Positions 1-8,200 of a stretch of DNA of 60,807 bases are shown piece by piece. Each line of letters begins with the position of its first letter. Positions within the stretch are counted from its first letter, which is position 1. Made by a program: the position numbers and the translations under genes. The DNA comes from SVEL01 sp045125245 (GTDB lineage Bacteria > Bacillota > Clostridia > Lachnospirales > Lachnospiraceae). The DNA is taken from positions 1-60,807 of the forward strand of contig JBGVNF010000076.1 in NCBI GenBank assembly GCA_045125245.1, written 5' to 3'. The notes below the pieces were generated by a model. That model was not told where the DNA came from, searched no databases, and saw nothing but the letters and a program-made list of their open reading frames with translations.

Positions 1-17
1 TTTATGTGAGGGATAAA

Positions 18-1286
18 ATGAATAATATTAAAAACATAGATTTACCTCCTCAATTTAGAGGACTTGAAAAATATAATATTGAAAAGTTATTTGCTAATTT
101 GCCTACGCCATCATATGTTATCGATGAAGCAATGCTTAAAAGAAATGGGGAGATTTTAAAGGGTGTACAGGATAGGACAGGCTGTAAAATTCTTCTTGCT
201 CAGAAGGCATTTTCAAACTTTAATACATATGGAATATTAGGTAAATATCTTGCGGGAACAGAAGCTAGCGGTCTTTATGAGGCGCGACTTGGCGCAGAAG
301 AGATGCCAGAGGGAGAGGTACATGTTTTTTGCGGTGCATATAAGGAATCAGAATTTGAAGAGTTATTAAAATATGCAGACCACATTGTATTTAATTCTGT
401 AAATCAGTTAGTTAAGTTTGGACAAAAGGCAAAGGATGTGGGCAAAAGTATTGGTATTCGCATTAATCCGGAGTGCTCTACTCAGGCTGGTCATGAAATA
501 TATGATCCATGTGCACCTGGAAGCAGGCTTGGTGTTACTAAGTCGCAGTGGGAGGAACAGATGACACCAGAGCTTGAAGCTAGTCTTGATGGAATTCATT
601 TTCATACCTTATGTGAGCAGGGGGCAGATGTTTTAGAAGTTACTCTAAAGGCTGTGGAAGAAAAGTTTGGCAAGTATTTTTCTAAGCTTAAATGGATAAA
701 TTTTGGAGGGGGACATCATATAACTAAAGATGGTTATAATATTGATTTATTAGAAAAGCTTATAAAGCGAGTGCATCTACAGTATGATGTTCAAGTTTAT
801 TTAGAACCAGGGGAGGCTTGTGCTCTAAATGCTGGATATTTGGTTTCGGAGGTTATTGATATTACAAAGAATGGTGATGTGACAAATGTTATTTTGGATG
901 CATCGGCGGCATGCCACATGCCAGACGTAATAGAGATGCCGTATGTGCCACCTGTTTTGGGAGCAGAGGCGGTAGAGAATCATAATGATGTGATAAATTG
1001 TAGCGTAGATGATGATTTGAGAGAAAATGTTAAGCATGGAATGGTATATCGTCTTGGAGGATCTACTTGTCTATCTGGTGATGTTATTGGCGATTATTGC
1101 TTTGAAGGGTTGATAAATATGGGAAATAGAGTTATATTTGGAGATATGGCAATATACACAATGTGTAAAAATAATACATTTAACGGAATGCCTTTACCTT
1201 CTATATTTTCATTAAAGGAAAACGGTGACTTAGAAGAAATATCAAGCTTTGGATATGAGGATTTTAAGGTAAGGTTAGGGAAGTAG
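18..1286 (+). CDS. nspC: Carboxynorspermidine/carboxyspermidine decarboxylase
   Basis: A PLP-dependent, alanine-racemase-fold decarboxylase of 422 aa that makes norspermidine or spermidine from the carboxy precursor in the cytosol. The fold shows as the substrate/PLP segment ILLAQKAF with the likely Schiff-base Lys near residue 63, FGGGHH near 230, EPGEAC near 258 and the C-terminal STCLSGD motif carrying the conserved Cys. I place the start at the ATG at 18, because GTGAGGG sits just upstream as ribosome site; the in-frame GTG at 6 overlaps that site. In related bacteria a carboxynorspermidine dehydrogenase usually lies immediately upstream, which would be outside this window. The next gene starts only 8 bases after the stop. 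Family assignment is confident; whether the substrate is the nor- or the ordinary form is not. Confidence 0.9.
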   Translation: MNNIKNIDLPPQFRGLEKYNIEKLFANLPTPSYVIDEAMLKRNGEILKGVQDRTGCKILLAQKAFSNFNTYGILGKYLAGTEASGLYEARLGAEEMPEGEVHVFCGAYKESEFEELLKYADHIVFNSVNQLVKFGQKAKDVGKSIGIRINPECSTQAGHEIYDPCAPGSRLGVTKSQWEEQMTPELEASLDGIHFHTLCEQGADVLEVTLKAVEEKFGKYFSKLKWINFGGGHHITKDGYNIDLLEKLIKRVHLQYDVQVYLEPGEACALNAGYLVSEVIDITKNGDVTNVILDASAACHMPDVIEMPYVPPVLGAEAVENHNDVINCSVDDDLRENVKHGMVYRLGGSTCLSGDVIGDYCFEGLINMGNRVIFGDMAIYTMCKNNTFNGMPLPSIFSLKENGDLEEISSFGYEDFKVRLGK

Positions 1287-1294
1287 GTTTTTTT

Positions 1295-2704
1295 ATGTAT
1301 GAAATGATGAAAACAAAATTTTATGATTTCATAACTTTATATAAGGATTTTCGTAGTGGTAAGATACATGAAGAGGAAATGACTAGGGTATGTACACAGC
1401 CTTTTTGGCAGAGTTTGATGCATAGTAAAAGACGCTTTGACGATAATGGGCTTGTTATGGATTTGCGATACGAGGATGAAAAAAATGGCAAGAAACGTGG
1501 AACCTTTTCTAAGACTGAAGCTATAAATGTGGACAGAATAGAAACGGAAATATATCCTAAAAGGTCAACATATAAGGCTGGATTTGCAAAAAAAAGATTA
1601 ACTGTTAAGAAGAGAATCCTTAAAGAAGGTAGCTGTATTTATGAAGAAAATGCAGATATGATGGTTTGTACAGACCAGATAATGAAAGATGGAGAAGATG
1701 CTTATATTGAATGTCCAAATTGCGGACATGTTGATAAAATTTCTTCATTTATAAGTGGTTGTAGTCATTGTAGTAGTAAGTTTCACATACAGGAAAATGA
1801 ATTAAAGATATCGTCTTTTTATATGAAAAACGATTATGAGAAGGGGATTGCTAGGAAATTTGGTACAATGGCAAAAATAGCGGGATTAATTTTTGTGATT
1901 AGCTTGATTTCTACCATCGCTTTCTGTCTTACTAGCCTTGTGATGTATATTATAAACAGTGATTTGAACGAAATAATAGAAGGAATTGGCTCTCTAATAT
2001 ATATGAGCGTTTTTGCTTTATTGCTATCGGGAGCGTTTTGGCTTTGTTTGGTGATAGTCAATATTCTAAGGTGGATATATTATGATAATCATATGTTTGT
2101 CAGAATCAATTATAGTCCAGTTACTAGGGAGATAAGAGAGAAAATAAAGGATTTTAGCACAGAGGTATTTGCTCAAAATCTTGAGATGATACTTAGAAAT
2201 ATCCATATGACAAATAGTGTAGATGAAGTAAGTGTATATACTAATATGGATGCTTCGGAACTGGTAAAGGGTTATAGTGATGTAATAGACTGTAGCCTAA
2301 ATGATATAACTTTCTTGAAATTTAAAAAAGTCAATGATGACTATGTAATGACTGTAGATGTGGGTATGGATGTACTTAGATATAAAGATGGAGCTATAAG
2401 ACATCAATATGAGGAAATAGCTTTGACTTTATCAGCAGCTAAAGATATGGTTATGGATAATATAAGTGTTGTATCTATGTACAAGTGTGAATCCTGTGGT
2501 AGCACGGTTAATCTTCTAAATGGTGGTGTGTGCGAATATTGTGAAAGCAAAATTCCATATAATAAATATAATTTTATTTTAGAAAATTATAGAATAAAAG
2601 ACGAGGCTGAAGCAAAGGAGAGGAAGATAAGACGAAAGCTTATAGTTGTGTTTGCGGTGTTGTATTCGTTGGCTGCATGGGGAATAATAAAGTTGATGAT
2701 GTAA
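1295..2704 (+). CDS. Zinc-ribbon membrane protein, possibly Tim44-like
   Basis: A 469-aa protein without an assigned function. It has two four-cysteine ribbons, CPNCGH...CSHC near residues 143-163 and CESCGS...CEYC near 400-420. Two membrane helices lie at about 195-220 and 228-255, with a third at the extreme C-terminus. The soluble part between helix 2 and the second ribbon (about 270-390) resembles Tim44-like/import-inner-membrane domains found in bacterial zinc-ribbon proteins; that match is from memory of the fold pattern and is tentative. It follows nspC by 8 bases, so the two are probably cotranscribed, and a terminator follows it. Confidence 0.6.
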   Translation: MYEMMKTKFYDFITLYKDFRSGKIHEEEMTRVCTQPFWQSLMHSKRRFDDNGLVMDLRYEDEKNGKKRGTFSKTEAINVDRIETEIYPKRSTYKAGFAKKRLTVKKRILKEGSCIYEENADMMVCTDQIMKDGEDAYIECPNCGHVDKISSFISGCSHCSSKFHIQENELKISSFYMKNDYEKGIARKFGTMAKIAGLIFVISLISTIAFCLTSLVMYIINSDLNEIIEGIGSLIYMSVFALLLSGAFWLCLVIVNILRWIYYDNHMFVRINYSPVTREIREKIKDFSTEVFAQNLEMILRNIHMTNSVDEVSVYTNMDASELVKGYSDVIDCSLNDITFLKFKKVNDDYVMTVDVGMDVLRYKDGAIRHQYEEIALTLSAAKDMVMDNISVVSMYKCESCGSTVNLLNGGVCEYCESKIPYNKYNFILENYRIKDEAEAKERKIRRKLIVVFAVLYSLAAWGIIKLMM

Positions 2705-2755
2705 ATAAAAAAATTATTATTGTATATAAACAATAAAATTACACAAACTACTGAA

Positions 2756-2795
2756 AGAGACTGTCGCTGTTATACGATAGTCTCTTTGATTTTTA
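2756..2795 (+). terminator. Rho-independent terminator
   Basis: An 11-bp stem (AGAGACTGTCG paired with CGATAGTCTCT, one G-T wobble) with an 8-base loop is followed by a T-rich tail. It closes the nspC/zinc-ribbon unit and lies only about 20 bases before the next start codon. Confidence 0.85.
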
Positions 2796-2816
2796 TATTA
2801 AAAGGAGGAAGTAGAC

Positions 2817-2999
2817 ATGACAGAAATCTCAGAATTAGAATTACAGAATCTTCGTCATCTTATTGGAGGGTTTGACACATGCCACTCTAAGCTTAAGGAG
2901 TACGCTAATTGTGCAACAGACCAGAAGGTGAAGAACTTCTTTGAAAAGGGTGCGCAGACAGCAATGCAGAATAAAGAACAGTTAATGAAGTTCTTATAG
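2817..2999 (+). CDS. Small CotF-like spore coat-associated protein
   Basis: A 60-aa, mostly helical, hydrophilic protein with an excellent AAAGGAGG site 7-9 bases before the ATG. The pattern of an N-terminal LE-x-L-Q-x-L-R-H segment followed by short amphipathic helices resembles the first half of CotF/ferritin-like small coat proteins of clostridia. It is paired with the next gene, 12 bases downstream, and the two together are about the length of one CotF domain. This suggests a split two-helix plus two-helix arrangement. The function in coat or spore is inferred only from that resemblance. Confidence 0.55.
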   Translation: MTEISELELQNLRHLIGGFDTCHSKLKEYANCATDQKVKNFFEKGAQTAMQNKEQLMKFL

Positions 3000-3011
3000 G
3001 AGGGGTGAATT

Positions 3012-3275
3012 ATGCAGATGCAAGAAAAGACAATGGTTAATGACGTATTAATGGGTATGAATGGTGAGCTTGTAAGATATGGTGAGATGATTTCTCAGAC
3101 AGAAAATATGCAGCTCAAGACTACTTTAAAGCAGTTTCGTAATGCTTGTGAATTATCTCAGGAAGAATTATATCAGATAGCTAGAGAGAAGGCTTATTAT
3201 GTTCCAGCTGATAAGGCAGGAATGGAAGATATCAAGCATGTGAAGTCTTTATTTAGCCAGGGAAGCATGGTTTAA
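3012..3275 (+). CDS. Small CotF family protein
   Basis: An 87-aa helical protein with a GGAGGGGTG ribosome site. The central segment NELVRYGEMISQT-like helix pair and the C-terminal Tyr-rich end (EKAYYVPADKAG) match the CotF family pattern of clostridial coat proteins. It is translationally close to the preceding 60-aa gene and probably works with it. No terminator was found directly after it; a strongly structured 190-base region follows. Confidence 0.6.
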   Translation: MQMQEKTMVNDVLMGMNGELVRYGEMISQTENMQLKTTLKQFRNACELSQEELYQIAREKAYYVPADKAGMEDIKHVKSLFSQGSMV

Positions 3276-3294
3276 GAATAAGCTAAAGGCTTAA

Positions 3295-3480
3295 AGTGCT
3301 TTGACACCTTAATCCAGATTCTACGGATTGTTACGTGCTACGCACTCCCACAATCCTGCACAATATTCGTATATCGTGTAGCTTACGCTACACTTTTATA
3401 CTCATATTGTGGCGTGTCAATACGTCATATAACCACTTATGTGCAAGCACATGTGGTTAATGACCTGTTGACACTGGAAT
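3295..3480. other. Structured intergenic region, nested hairpins, no gene
   Basis: The 317 bases between the CotF-like gene and arsR hold no ORF with a ribosome site, but they are unusually folded and less AT-rich than their surroundings. An outer pair TTGACAC (3301-3307) / GTGTCAA (3414-3420) encloses CACAATAT (3359-3366) / ATATTGTG (3404-3411). That pair in turn encloses the perfect hairpin TGTAGC-TTAC-GCTACA (3377-3392). A separate hairpin AACCAC..ATGTG / CACAT..GTGGTT lies at 3431-3458. A small RNA, a repeat element or a complex terminator are all possible. Confidence 0.5.
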
Positions 3481-3493
3481 CTAAAAAAAATAC

Positions 3494-3520
3494 TTGACAT
3501 TTATATACTACTTGTATAAT
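3494..3520 (+). promoter_or_regulatory. SigmaA promoter of the arsR-P-type ATPase operon
   Basis: TTGACA (3494-3499) and TATAAT (3515-3520) are both perfect consensus boxes but are separated by only 15 bases. Short spacers are typical of promoters that depend on, or are strongly gated by, a bound regulator. The operator palindrome starts inside the -10 box. Confidence 0.8.
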
Positions 3521-3554
3521 ATAAACATATGAACAATTATTCATATGTTTATAT
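3519..3554 (+). promoter_or_regulatory. ArsR/SmtB-type operator palindrome
   Basis: A 36-bp inverted repeat with a single mismatched pair, centred between 3536 and 3537. It contains ATATGAACAATTATTCATAT, which closely matches the operators of zinc sensors of the SmtB/CzrA class. It overlaps the -10 box and the presumed start of transcription, so repressor binding would block polymerase. Confidence 0.85.
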
Positions 3555-3592
3555 AAAATACATATTACACAATAACAAGGAGATAATTAATT

Positions 3593-3976
3593 ATGGAAAA
3601 AGCTAATTTAAAGAAAAATATGAACATGAATCATGATATTTGTGAAGATGTTCATATTCATAAAGATGTTATTGATAAGGTTAATGATAATATGCCAGAG
3701 GAAGAAGTTTTATTTGACTTAACAGAATTCTTTAAGGTATTTGCTGATTCTACAAGAATTAAGATTTTATATGTTTTGTTACAGTCAGAAATGTGTGTGT
3801 GTGATATAGGTCATGCATTGAATATAAGTCAGTCGGCAGTATCCCATCAGCTAAGAGTGTTAAAACAGATGCGCCTTGTTAAGTATAGAAAGGAAGGAAA
3901 GTCGATTTTCTATTCCTTATCAGATAGACATATAGAACATATATTAAATCAAGGTATTGAACATATTATGGAATAA
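3593..3976 (+). CDS. ArsR/SmtB family zinc/cadmium-responsive repressor
   Basis: A winged-helix repressor of 127 aa that releases DNA when it binds metal. The recognition helix region reads LNISQSAVSHQLRVLK (about residues 79-94). Two known metal sites are visible. The alpha3 motif MCVCD (about 67-71) is CadC/ArsR-like. The alpha5 motif D-x-H-(10 residues)-H-x-x-E at the C-terminus is the exact spacing of the SmtB/CzrA zinc site. The His-rich N-terminus may add ligands as in CadC. It lies 25 bases before the P-type ATPase and behind a matching operator, so it very likely autoregulates this operon. Confidence 0.9.
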   Translation: MEKANLKKNMNMNHDICEDVHIHKDVIDKVNDNMPEEEVLFDLTEFFKVFADSTRIKILYVLLQSEMCVCDIGHALNISQSAVSHQLRVLKQMRLVKYRKEGKSIFYSLSDRHIEHILNQGIEHIME

Positions 3977-4001
3977 TTTAATTTAGAATAGGAGTGAGAA
4001 T

Positions 4002-6230
4002 ATGTGTGATGTACATAATGAAAAGAAAGTAAATAATTGTGGTTGTAAAAACCATGGACATAGTCATGAGAATCATCATGAAGAGCCTAAGAAAGAACAT
4101 AAGCATGAACATGGCTGCGGATGTGACCATCATCATGAAAAAGAACATGGCTGCGGATGTGACCATCATCACGAAGAAAAGCATAGCTGCGGAAATAATC
4201 ATCACCATGAAGAAGAACACGGCTGCGGTTGCGGCCATGACCACGAACATGGTGGAGATATTGAAGGAAAAGAAATTGCTAAGATTTTCTTAGCAGCTGT
4301 ATTCTTAGTTGCGGCAATTTTTGTTGGTAAATATTCCATTGAGTTATCAGATAAGTTCTCTATAAGTCTTGGAACAGTGGAAACAGTAAGCTTACTATTA
4401 TATTTAATATCATATTTTACAGTAGGTGGCGAGGTTGTTAAAACTGCAGTGAAAAATATATGTAAGGGAAAAGTTTTTGATGAGAACTTTCTTATGGCGT
4501 TGGCAACTGTAGGTGCATTCTTTATTGGAGAATATCCAGAAGCGGTAGCAGTTATGATGTTTTATCAGGTAGGCGAGATGTTTCAGGATTATGCTGTGGG
4601 TAAATCGAGGAAATCTATTTCAGCCCTTATGGATATAAGACCTGAGGTGGCATATGTAAAGCTTCATGACGGAACTGTAGTTAAAAAAGAACCTTCTGAA
4701 GTTAGAATAGGAGAGATTATTGTCGTAAAACCGGGAGAAAAGGTGGCACTTGACGGTAAACTTGCAAAGGGCGAGGGAACTATTGATACTATGGCTCTCA
4801 CAGGAGAAAGTCTTCCAAGAGAGGTTTTTGTGGGAGATGACATAATAAGTGGCTCTATAAGTGTAAGCGGTGTCTTAGAGATAGAGGTAATGAAAGAATT
4901 TAGCCAGTCTACAGTTTCAAAGATACTTGAACTTGTGGAAAATGCTAGTAATAAGAAGGCTGATAGCGAAAAGTTTATCACAAAGTTTGCTAGATATTAT
5001 ACACCTGTAGTAGTTGTTATTGCGCTTTTATTAGCTGTTATCCCACCTTGTGTAGAGATATTTGGTATGGGCGGTGTATCTACAACAGATGTTTGGTATA
5101 AATGGTTATACAGAGCATTAAGCTTTCTTGTAATTTCGTGTCCATGTGCCTTGGTTATATCGGTACCACTTAGCTTTTTTGCAGGAATAGGTGGAGCGTC
5201 AGCTAATGGTATTTTGATTAAGGGAAGTACTTATATGGAAGCACTTGCCAAGACAGGAGTTGTTGTATTTGATAAAACAGGTACACTTACAAAAGGAAAC
5301 TTTAAAGTGGTTAATATAGTACCATATAAAACTGAAAATGAGCTAAAAATACTTAAAAGTGCAACTATAGCGGAGCTATATTCGAACCATCCTATTGGTT
5401 TATCACTTAAAGAAACCTATAAAAATAGGGCATTAGAGCACTCGGATGTTTTGGAGAGCATTGAAGCATTAGAATTAAAGATAGATAGCAGTAATTTTGA
5501 GGAAATATCTGGATATGGTATAAAAGCAGTGGCTGACGGACAGATTATTTATGCTGGAAATCATAAACTTATGGATAAAATAGGTGTAGCTTATGATGTT
5601 TGTATCGAGCTTGGAACCATTGTTTACGTAGCTGTAGGTCATAGCGAGAATGATATAAACTATATAGGGGCAATTGTTATTTCAGATGAGATAAAGGAAG
5701 ATGCCAGTGCTGCTATTTCAGGTCTTAAGAAAATGGGCATTGATAAAACTGTTATTCTTACAGGAGATAGAAAGAATATAGCGGAATATGTTGGAAATAA
5801 CCTTGGGGTTACTGATATTTATAGCGAATTGTTGCCAGGTGACAAGGTTGACAGACTTGAAGAACTTCTTAATATGGCTACTTCAGAGAAAAAAGTTGCA
5901 TTTGCAGGAGACGGCATTAATGATGCACCTGTTTTGGCAAGAGCTGATATAGGTATTGCAATGGGTGGTTTAGGTCAGGATGCAGCTATAGAGGCAGCGG
6001 ATGTTGTTATTATGGATGATAAGCCATCAAGTATAGTTAAAGCTATTAAAATGGCTAAAAAGACGTTAAAAATTGTAAAGCAGAATATTGTGTTTGCCAT
6101 AGGTGTAAAGGTGCTTGTTCTGCTTTTGGCAGCAGTAGGCGTAGCATCTATGTGGTATGCTGTATTTGCAGACGTAGGAGTGTGTGTTATAGCGATTTTA
6201 AATGCACTTAGAGCTATGAAGTGCAAATAG
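4002..6230 (+). CDS. Zn2+/Cd2+/Pb2+-exporting P1B-type ATPase
   Basis: A 742-aa integral membrane pump that expels divalent soft metals using ATP. It has the metal-path motif CPC at residues 380-382, the phosphorylated Asp in DKTGTLT at 424, HP (NHPIG) near 464 and GDGINDAP near 637. The C-terminal helix WYAVFADVGV is the signature of the Zn/Cd/Pb (IB-2) subgroup rather than copper pumps. Instead of an HMA domain the N-terminus (about residues 20-85) is a tandem His/Cys repeat of units such as HGCGCDHHHE, probably a flexible metal sponge. It is the second gene of the arsR operon. The gene could be called zntA or cadA; sequence alone cannot rank Zn over Cd. Confidence 0.92.
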   Translation: MCDVHNEKKVNNCGCKNHGHSHENHHEEPKKEHKHEHGCGCDHHHEKEHGCGCDHHHEEKHSCGNNHHHEEEHGCGCGHDHEHGGDIEGKEIAKIFLAAVFLVAAIFVGKYSIELSDKFSISLGTVETVSLLLYLISYFTVGGEVVKTAVKNICKGKVFDENFLMALATVGAFFIGEYPEAVAVMMFYQVGEMFQDYAVGKSRKSISALMDIRPEVAYVKLHDGTVVKKEPSEVRIGEIIVVKPGEKVALDGKLAKGEGTIDTMALTGESLPREVFVGDDIISGSISVSGVLEIEVMKEFSQSTVSKILELVENASNKKADSEKFITKFARYYTPVVVVIALLLAVIPPCVEIFGMGGVSTTDVWYKWLYRALSFLVISCPCALVISVPLSFFAGIGGASANGILIKGSTYMEALAKTGVVVFDKTGTLTKGNFKVVNIVPYKTENELKILKSATIAELYSNHPIGLSLKETYKNRALEHSDVLESIEALELKIDSSNFEEISGYGIKAVADGQIIYAGNHKLMDKIGVAYDVCIELGTIVYVAVGHSENDINYIGAIVISDEIKEDASAAISGLKKMGIDKTVILTGDRKNIAEYVGNNLGVTDIYSELLPGDKVDRLEELLNMATSEKKVAFAGDGINDAPVLARADIGIAMGGLGQDAAIEAADVVIMDDKPSSIVKAIKMAKKTLKIVKQNIVFAIGVKVLVLLLAAVGVASMWYAVFADVGVCVIAILNALRAMKCK

Positions 6231-6362
6231 TGATGTATTTATAGAAAAACGTATATATATTTATTAAAATGGCTAAAATTAAGAAATTTTTATCTTTAAG
6301 AAAGACAGATTCTATTGTATAATTTAGGTAGTTATTATGCAAAAGAAAGGTACGGTATTTTT

Positions 6363-7133
6363 ATGGAGGGACGTATTCATTCAATAGAAACATTTGGAAC
6401 AGTAGATGGACCTGGTGTTAGATATGTAATTTTCGTGCAGGGATGTCCGATGAGATGTCAGTATTGCCATAATCCTGACACTTGGGAGATTAATGCTGGA
6501 ACACTTAGAAGTACAGACGAATTGATAGAAGATTTTGAAAAGTATAGACCATATCTTACAAATGGCGGTATGACTGTGACTGGTGGTGAGCCACTTCTTC
6601 AGATGGATTTTATGATTGAGCTTTTTAAGAAGGCTAAGAAAAAGGATATTCACACTTGTATCGATACATCAGGTGTAGTGTTTAACAGAAATAGCCAGGT
6701 ATTTATGGACAAGCTTAATGAACTACTTAAATATACAGACTTAATAATGCTTGATATTAAGCATATCGATGACGAGGGACATAAGGTACTTACTGGTCAT
6801 ACTAATCATAATATTTTAGATTTCGCCAGATATCTAAATGAAATTGATTTCCCAGTGTGGATTAGACATGTAACAGTGCCTGGAATTACGTATAAGACAG
6901 AGTATTTGCAGAGAGTTGGAGCGTTTTTAGGAGAGCTTGATAATGTAAAGGCTCTTGATGTACTTCCGTATCATACTATGGGGGTTCCGAAGTATGAGGC
7001 TTTAGGAATGGAATATCCACTAAAGGATGTACCAGCTCTAGAAAAGGCAGAGGCTGCTAAGGCAAGAGATATTATTCTCTATCATATGAAGAAAAGAAAA
7101 CAGGAGTTATTAACTGGAAAATATAATGACTAA
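6363..7133 (+). CDS. pflA: Pyruvate formate-lyase activating enzyme
   Basis: A radical-SAM enzyme of 256 aa that installs the glycyl radical on pyruvate formate-lyase under anaerobiosis. The 4Fe-4S motif is C-x3-C-x2-C in GCPMRCQYCHNPDTW (about residues 28-42), and the family hallmarks TVTGGEPLLQ and DLKH-like MLDIKHID follow. The ATG at 6363 is chosen. An in-frame TTG at 6315 coincides with a TATAAT box at 6318-6323 that probably promotes this gene. No pflB is adjacent here, so its partner lies elsewhere in the genome. Confidence 0.92.
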   Translation: MEGRIHSIETFGTVDGPGVRYVIFVQGCPMRCQYCHNPDTWEINAGTLRSTDELIEDFEKYRPYLTNGGMTVTGGEPLLQMDFMIELFKKAKKKDIHTCIDTSGVVFNRNSQVFMDKLNELLKYTDLIMLDIKHIDDEGHKVLTGHTNHNILDFARYLNEIDFPVWIRHVTVPGITYKTEYLQRVGAFLGELDNVKALDVLPYHTMGVPKYEALGMEYPLKDVPALEKAEAAKARDIILYHMKKRKQELLTGKYND

Positions 7134-7202
7134 TGTATATACCACAAAAAATGAACCTGTTTCACAAAAAGAGAAACAAAAATGAAATGAGGTTGACATA
7201 AT

Positions 7203-7796
7203 ATGGATGAACGTTTGAAAAAACAGATGAAATTCGCATTGGAGATGGATAAGGAAAAAGGTATTGGACGACAGACATACATCCTAAATGCTCTTCGAAA
7301 AGAGAACGATGCAGAACATGGATGGCACTTGGCGTTAATGACTATGCTTTTAGCTGAATATTCCAATGAACCTATAGATATTGGGCGAACAGTAGAGATG
7401 GTTGTTATCCATGATGTTGTAGAAATCGATGCTGGTGATACTTACGCATATGATGATGCTGGCAATGCTACTAAGGCAGAGCGAGAGAAGAGGGCAGCTG
7501 ATAGAATATTTGGAATATTGCCTAAGGAGCAGGATAAGTATTTTATGGATTTATGGCTTGAATTTGAGGAAGCAAGTACTCCTGAAGCAAAATTTGCAAC
7601 AGCTATTGATAGTGTTCAACCACTTATGTTAAATGATGCGTCTGATGGATTGGCATGGCGTGAACATGAAGTGGCAGCTTCTAAGGTTAGAGAAAGAGCA
7701 TGTAAAAAGATTAAACCAGGCTCAGAGAAGCTGTACGAGATGGTGTTAGATATTATCGAAGAGAATGTTAGGAAGGGTAATCTTAAGGATTGCTAA
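7203..7796 (+). CDS. HD-domain phosphohydrolase, YfbR/HD_3 type
   Basis: A 197-aa soluble protein with the metal-binding H...HD...D set: His39 in NDAEHGWH, His70-Asp71 in VVIHDVVE and Asp136 in ATAIDSVQP. The spacing matches 5'-nucleotidase YfbR-like members of the HD_3 family, which dephosphorylate deoxynucleoside monophosphates. The family covers other small phosphohydrolases, so the substrate is not settled. The gene is preceded by ATGAGGTTG and stands between pflA and trxA, all on one strand, with gaps of about 70 bases on each side. Confidence 0.75.
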   Translation: MDERLKKQMKFALEMDKEKGIGRQTYILNALRKENDAEHGWHLALMTMLLAEYSNEPIDIGRTVEMVVIHDVVEIDAGDTYAYDDAGNATKAEREKRAADRIFGILPKEQDKYFMDLWLEFEEASTPEAKFATAIDSVQPLMLNDASDGLAWREHEVAASKVRERACKKIKPGSEKLYEMVLDIIEENVRKGNLKDC

Positions 7797-7866
7797 ATTG
7801 CCTTGGATTAAGTGAAGAATAATCAGTATTGTTTAGAAAAAAGTGTAAAAAGAAAGGATGATTTTT

Positions 7867-8181
7867 ATGGCAAGAGAGATTAATTTTGATGAATATAACA
7901 ATGAGGTGCTTACAAGTGATAAGCTTGTACTTATTGATTTTTTTGCAACATGGTGTGGACCTTGTAAAATGTTAGCTCCTGTTATCGAGCAGGTATCTGG
8001 TGAGAATGCTGATGTGATGGTAGTTAAGGTAGATGTAGACAAGAATCCAGAATTGGCTGTTTTATATAAGGTAGCAAGCATCCCTACATTAGTATTTTTA
8101 AAGGAAGGCAAGCTTGTGAAGGAGCATGTAGGGTTTGCTAGTAAGACTGAAATTCAGAATATGATAAATGAATTGAAGTAG
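7867..8181 (+). CDS. trxA: Thioredoxin
   Basis: A 104-aa cytosolic disulfide reductase with the active site WCGPC (Cys30 and Cys33) and the cis-Pro loop IPTLVF about 40 residues later. I start at 7867 because the AGAAAGGATG ribosome site abuts the alternative ATG at 7858 and would leave it no spacing. The length is normal for the family. It is followed 19 bases later by the S4-domain gene. Confidence 0.93.
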   Translation: MAREINFDEYNNEVLTSDKLVLIDFFATWCGPCKMLAPVIEQVSGENADVMVVKVDVDKNPELAVLYKVASIPTLVFLKEGKLVKEHVGFASKTEIQNMINELK

Positions 8182-8200
8182 TGGAGATTTATAGTAATTT

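Noticed and set aside
3978..4250. A 90-codon minus-strand frame rich in Met and Phe
   Set aside because: It is the antisense shadow of the His-codon repeat (CAT/CAC read as ATG/GTG) and has no ribosome site.
4100..4260. Regularly spaced DNA repeats that could look like a short CRISPR array
   Set aside because: They lie within the reading frame of the P-type ATPase and encode the His/Cys repeat; the units are contiguous, with no spacers and no cas genes nearby.
6315..6362. N-terminal extension of pflA from a TTG codon
   Set aside because: The TTG overlaps a TATAAT promoter box, has no ribosome site and adds residues not seen in PflA proteins.
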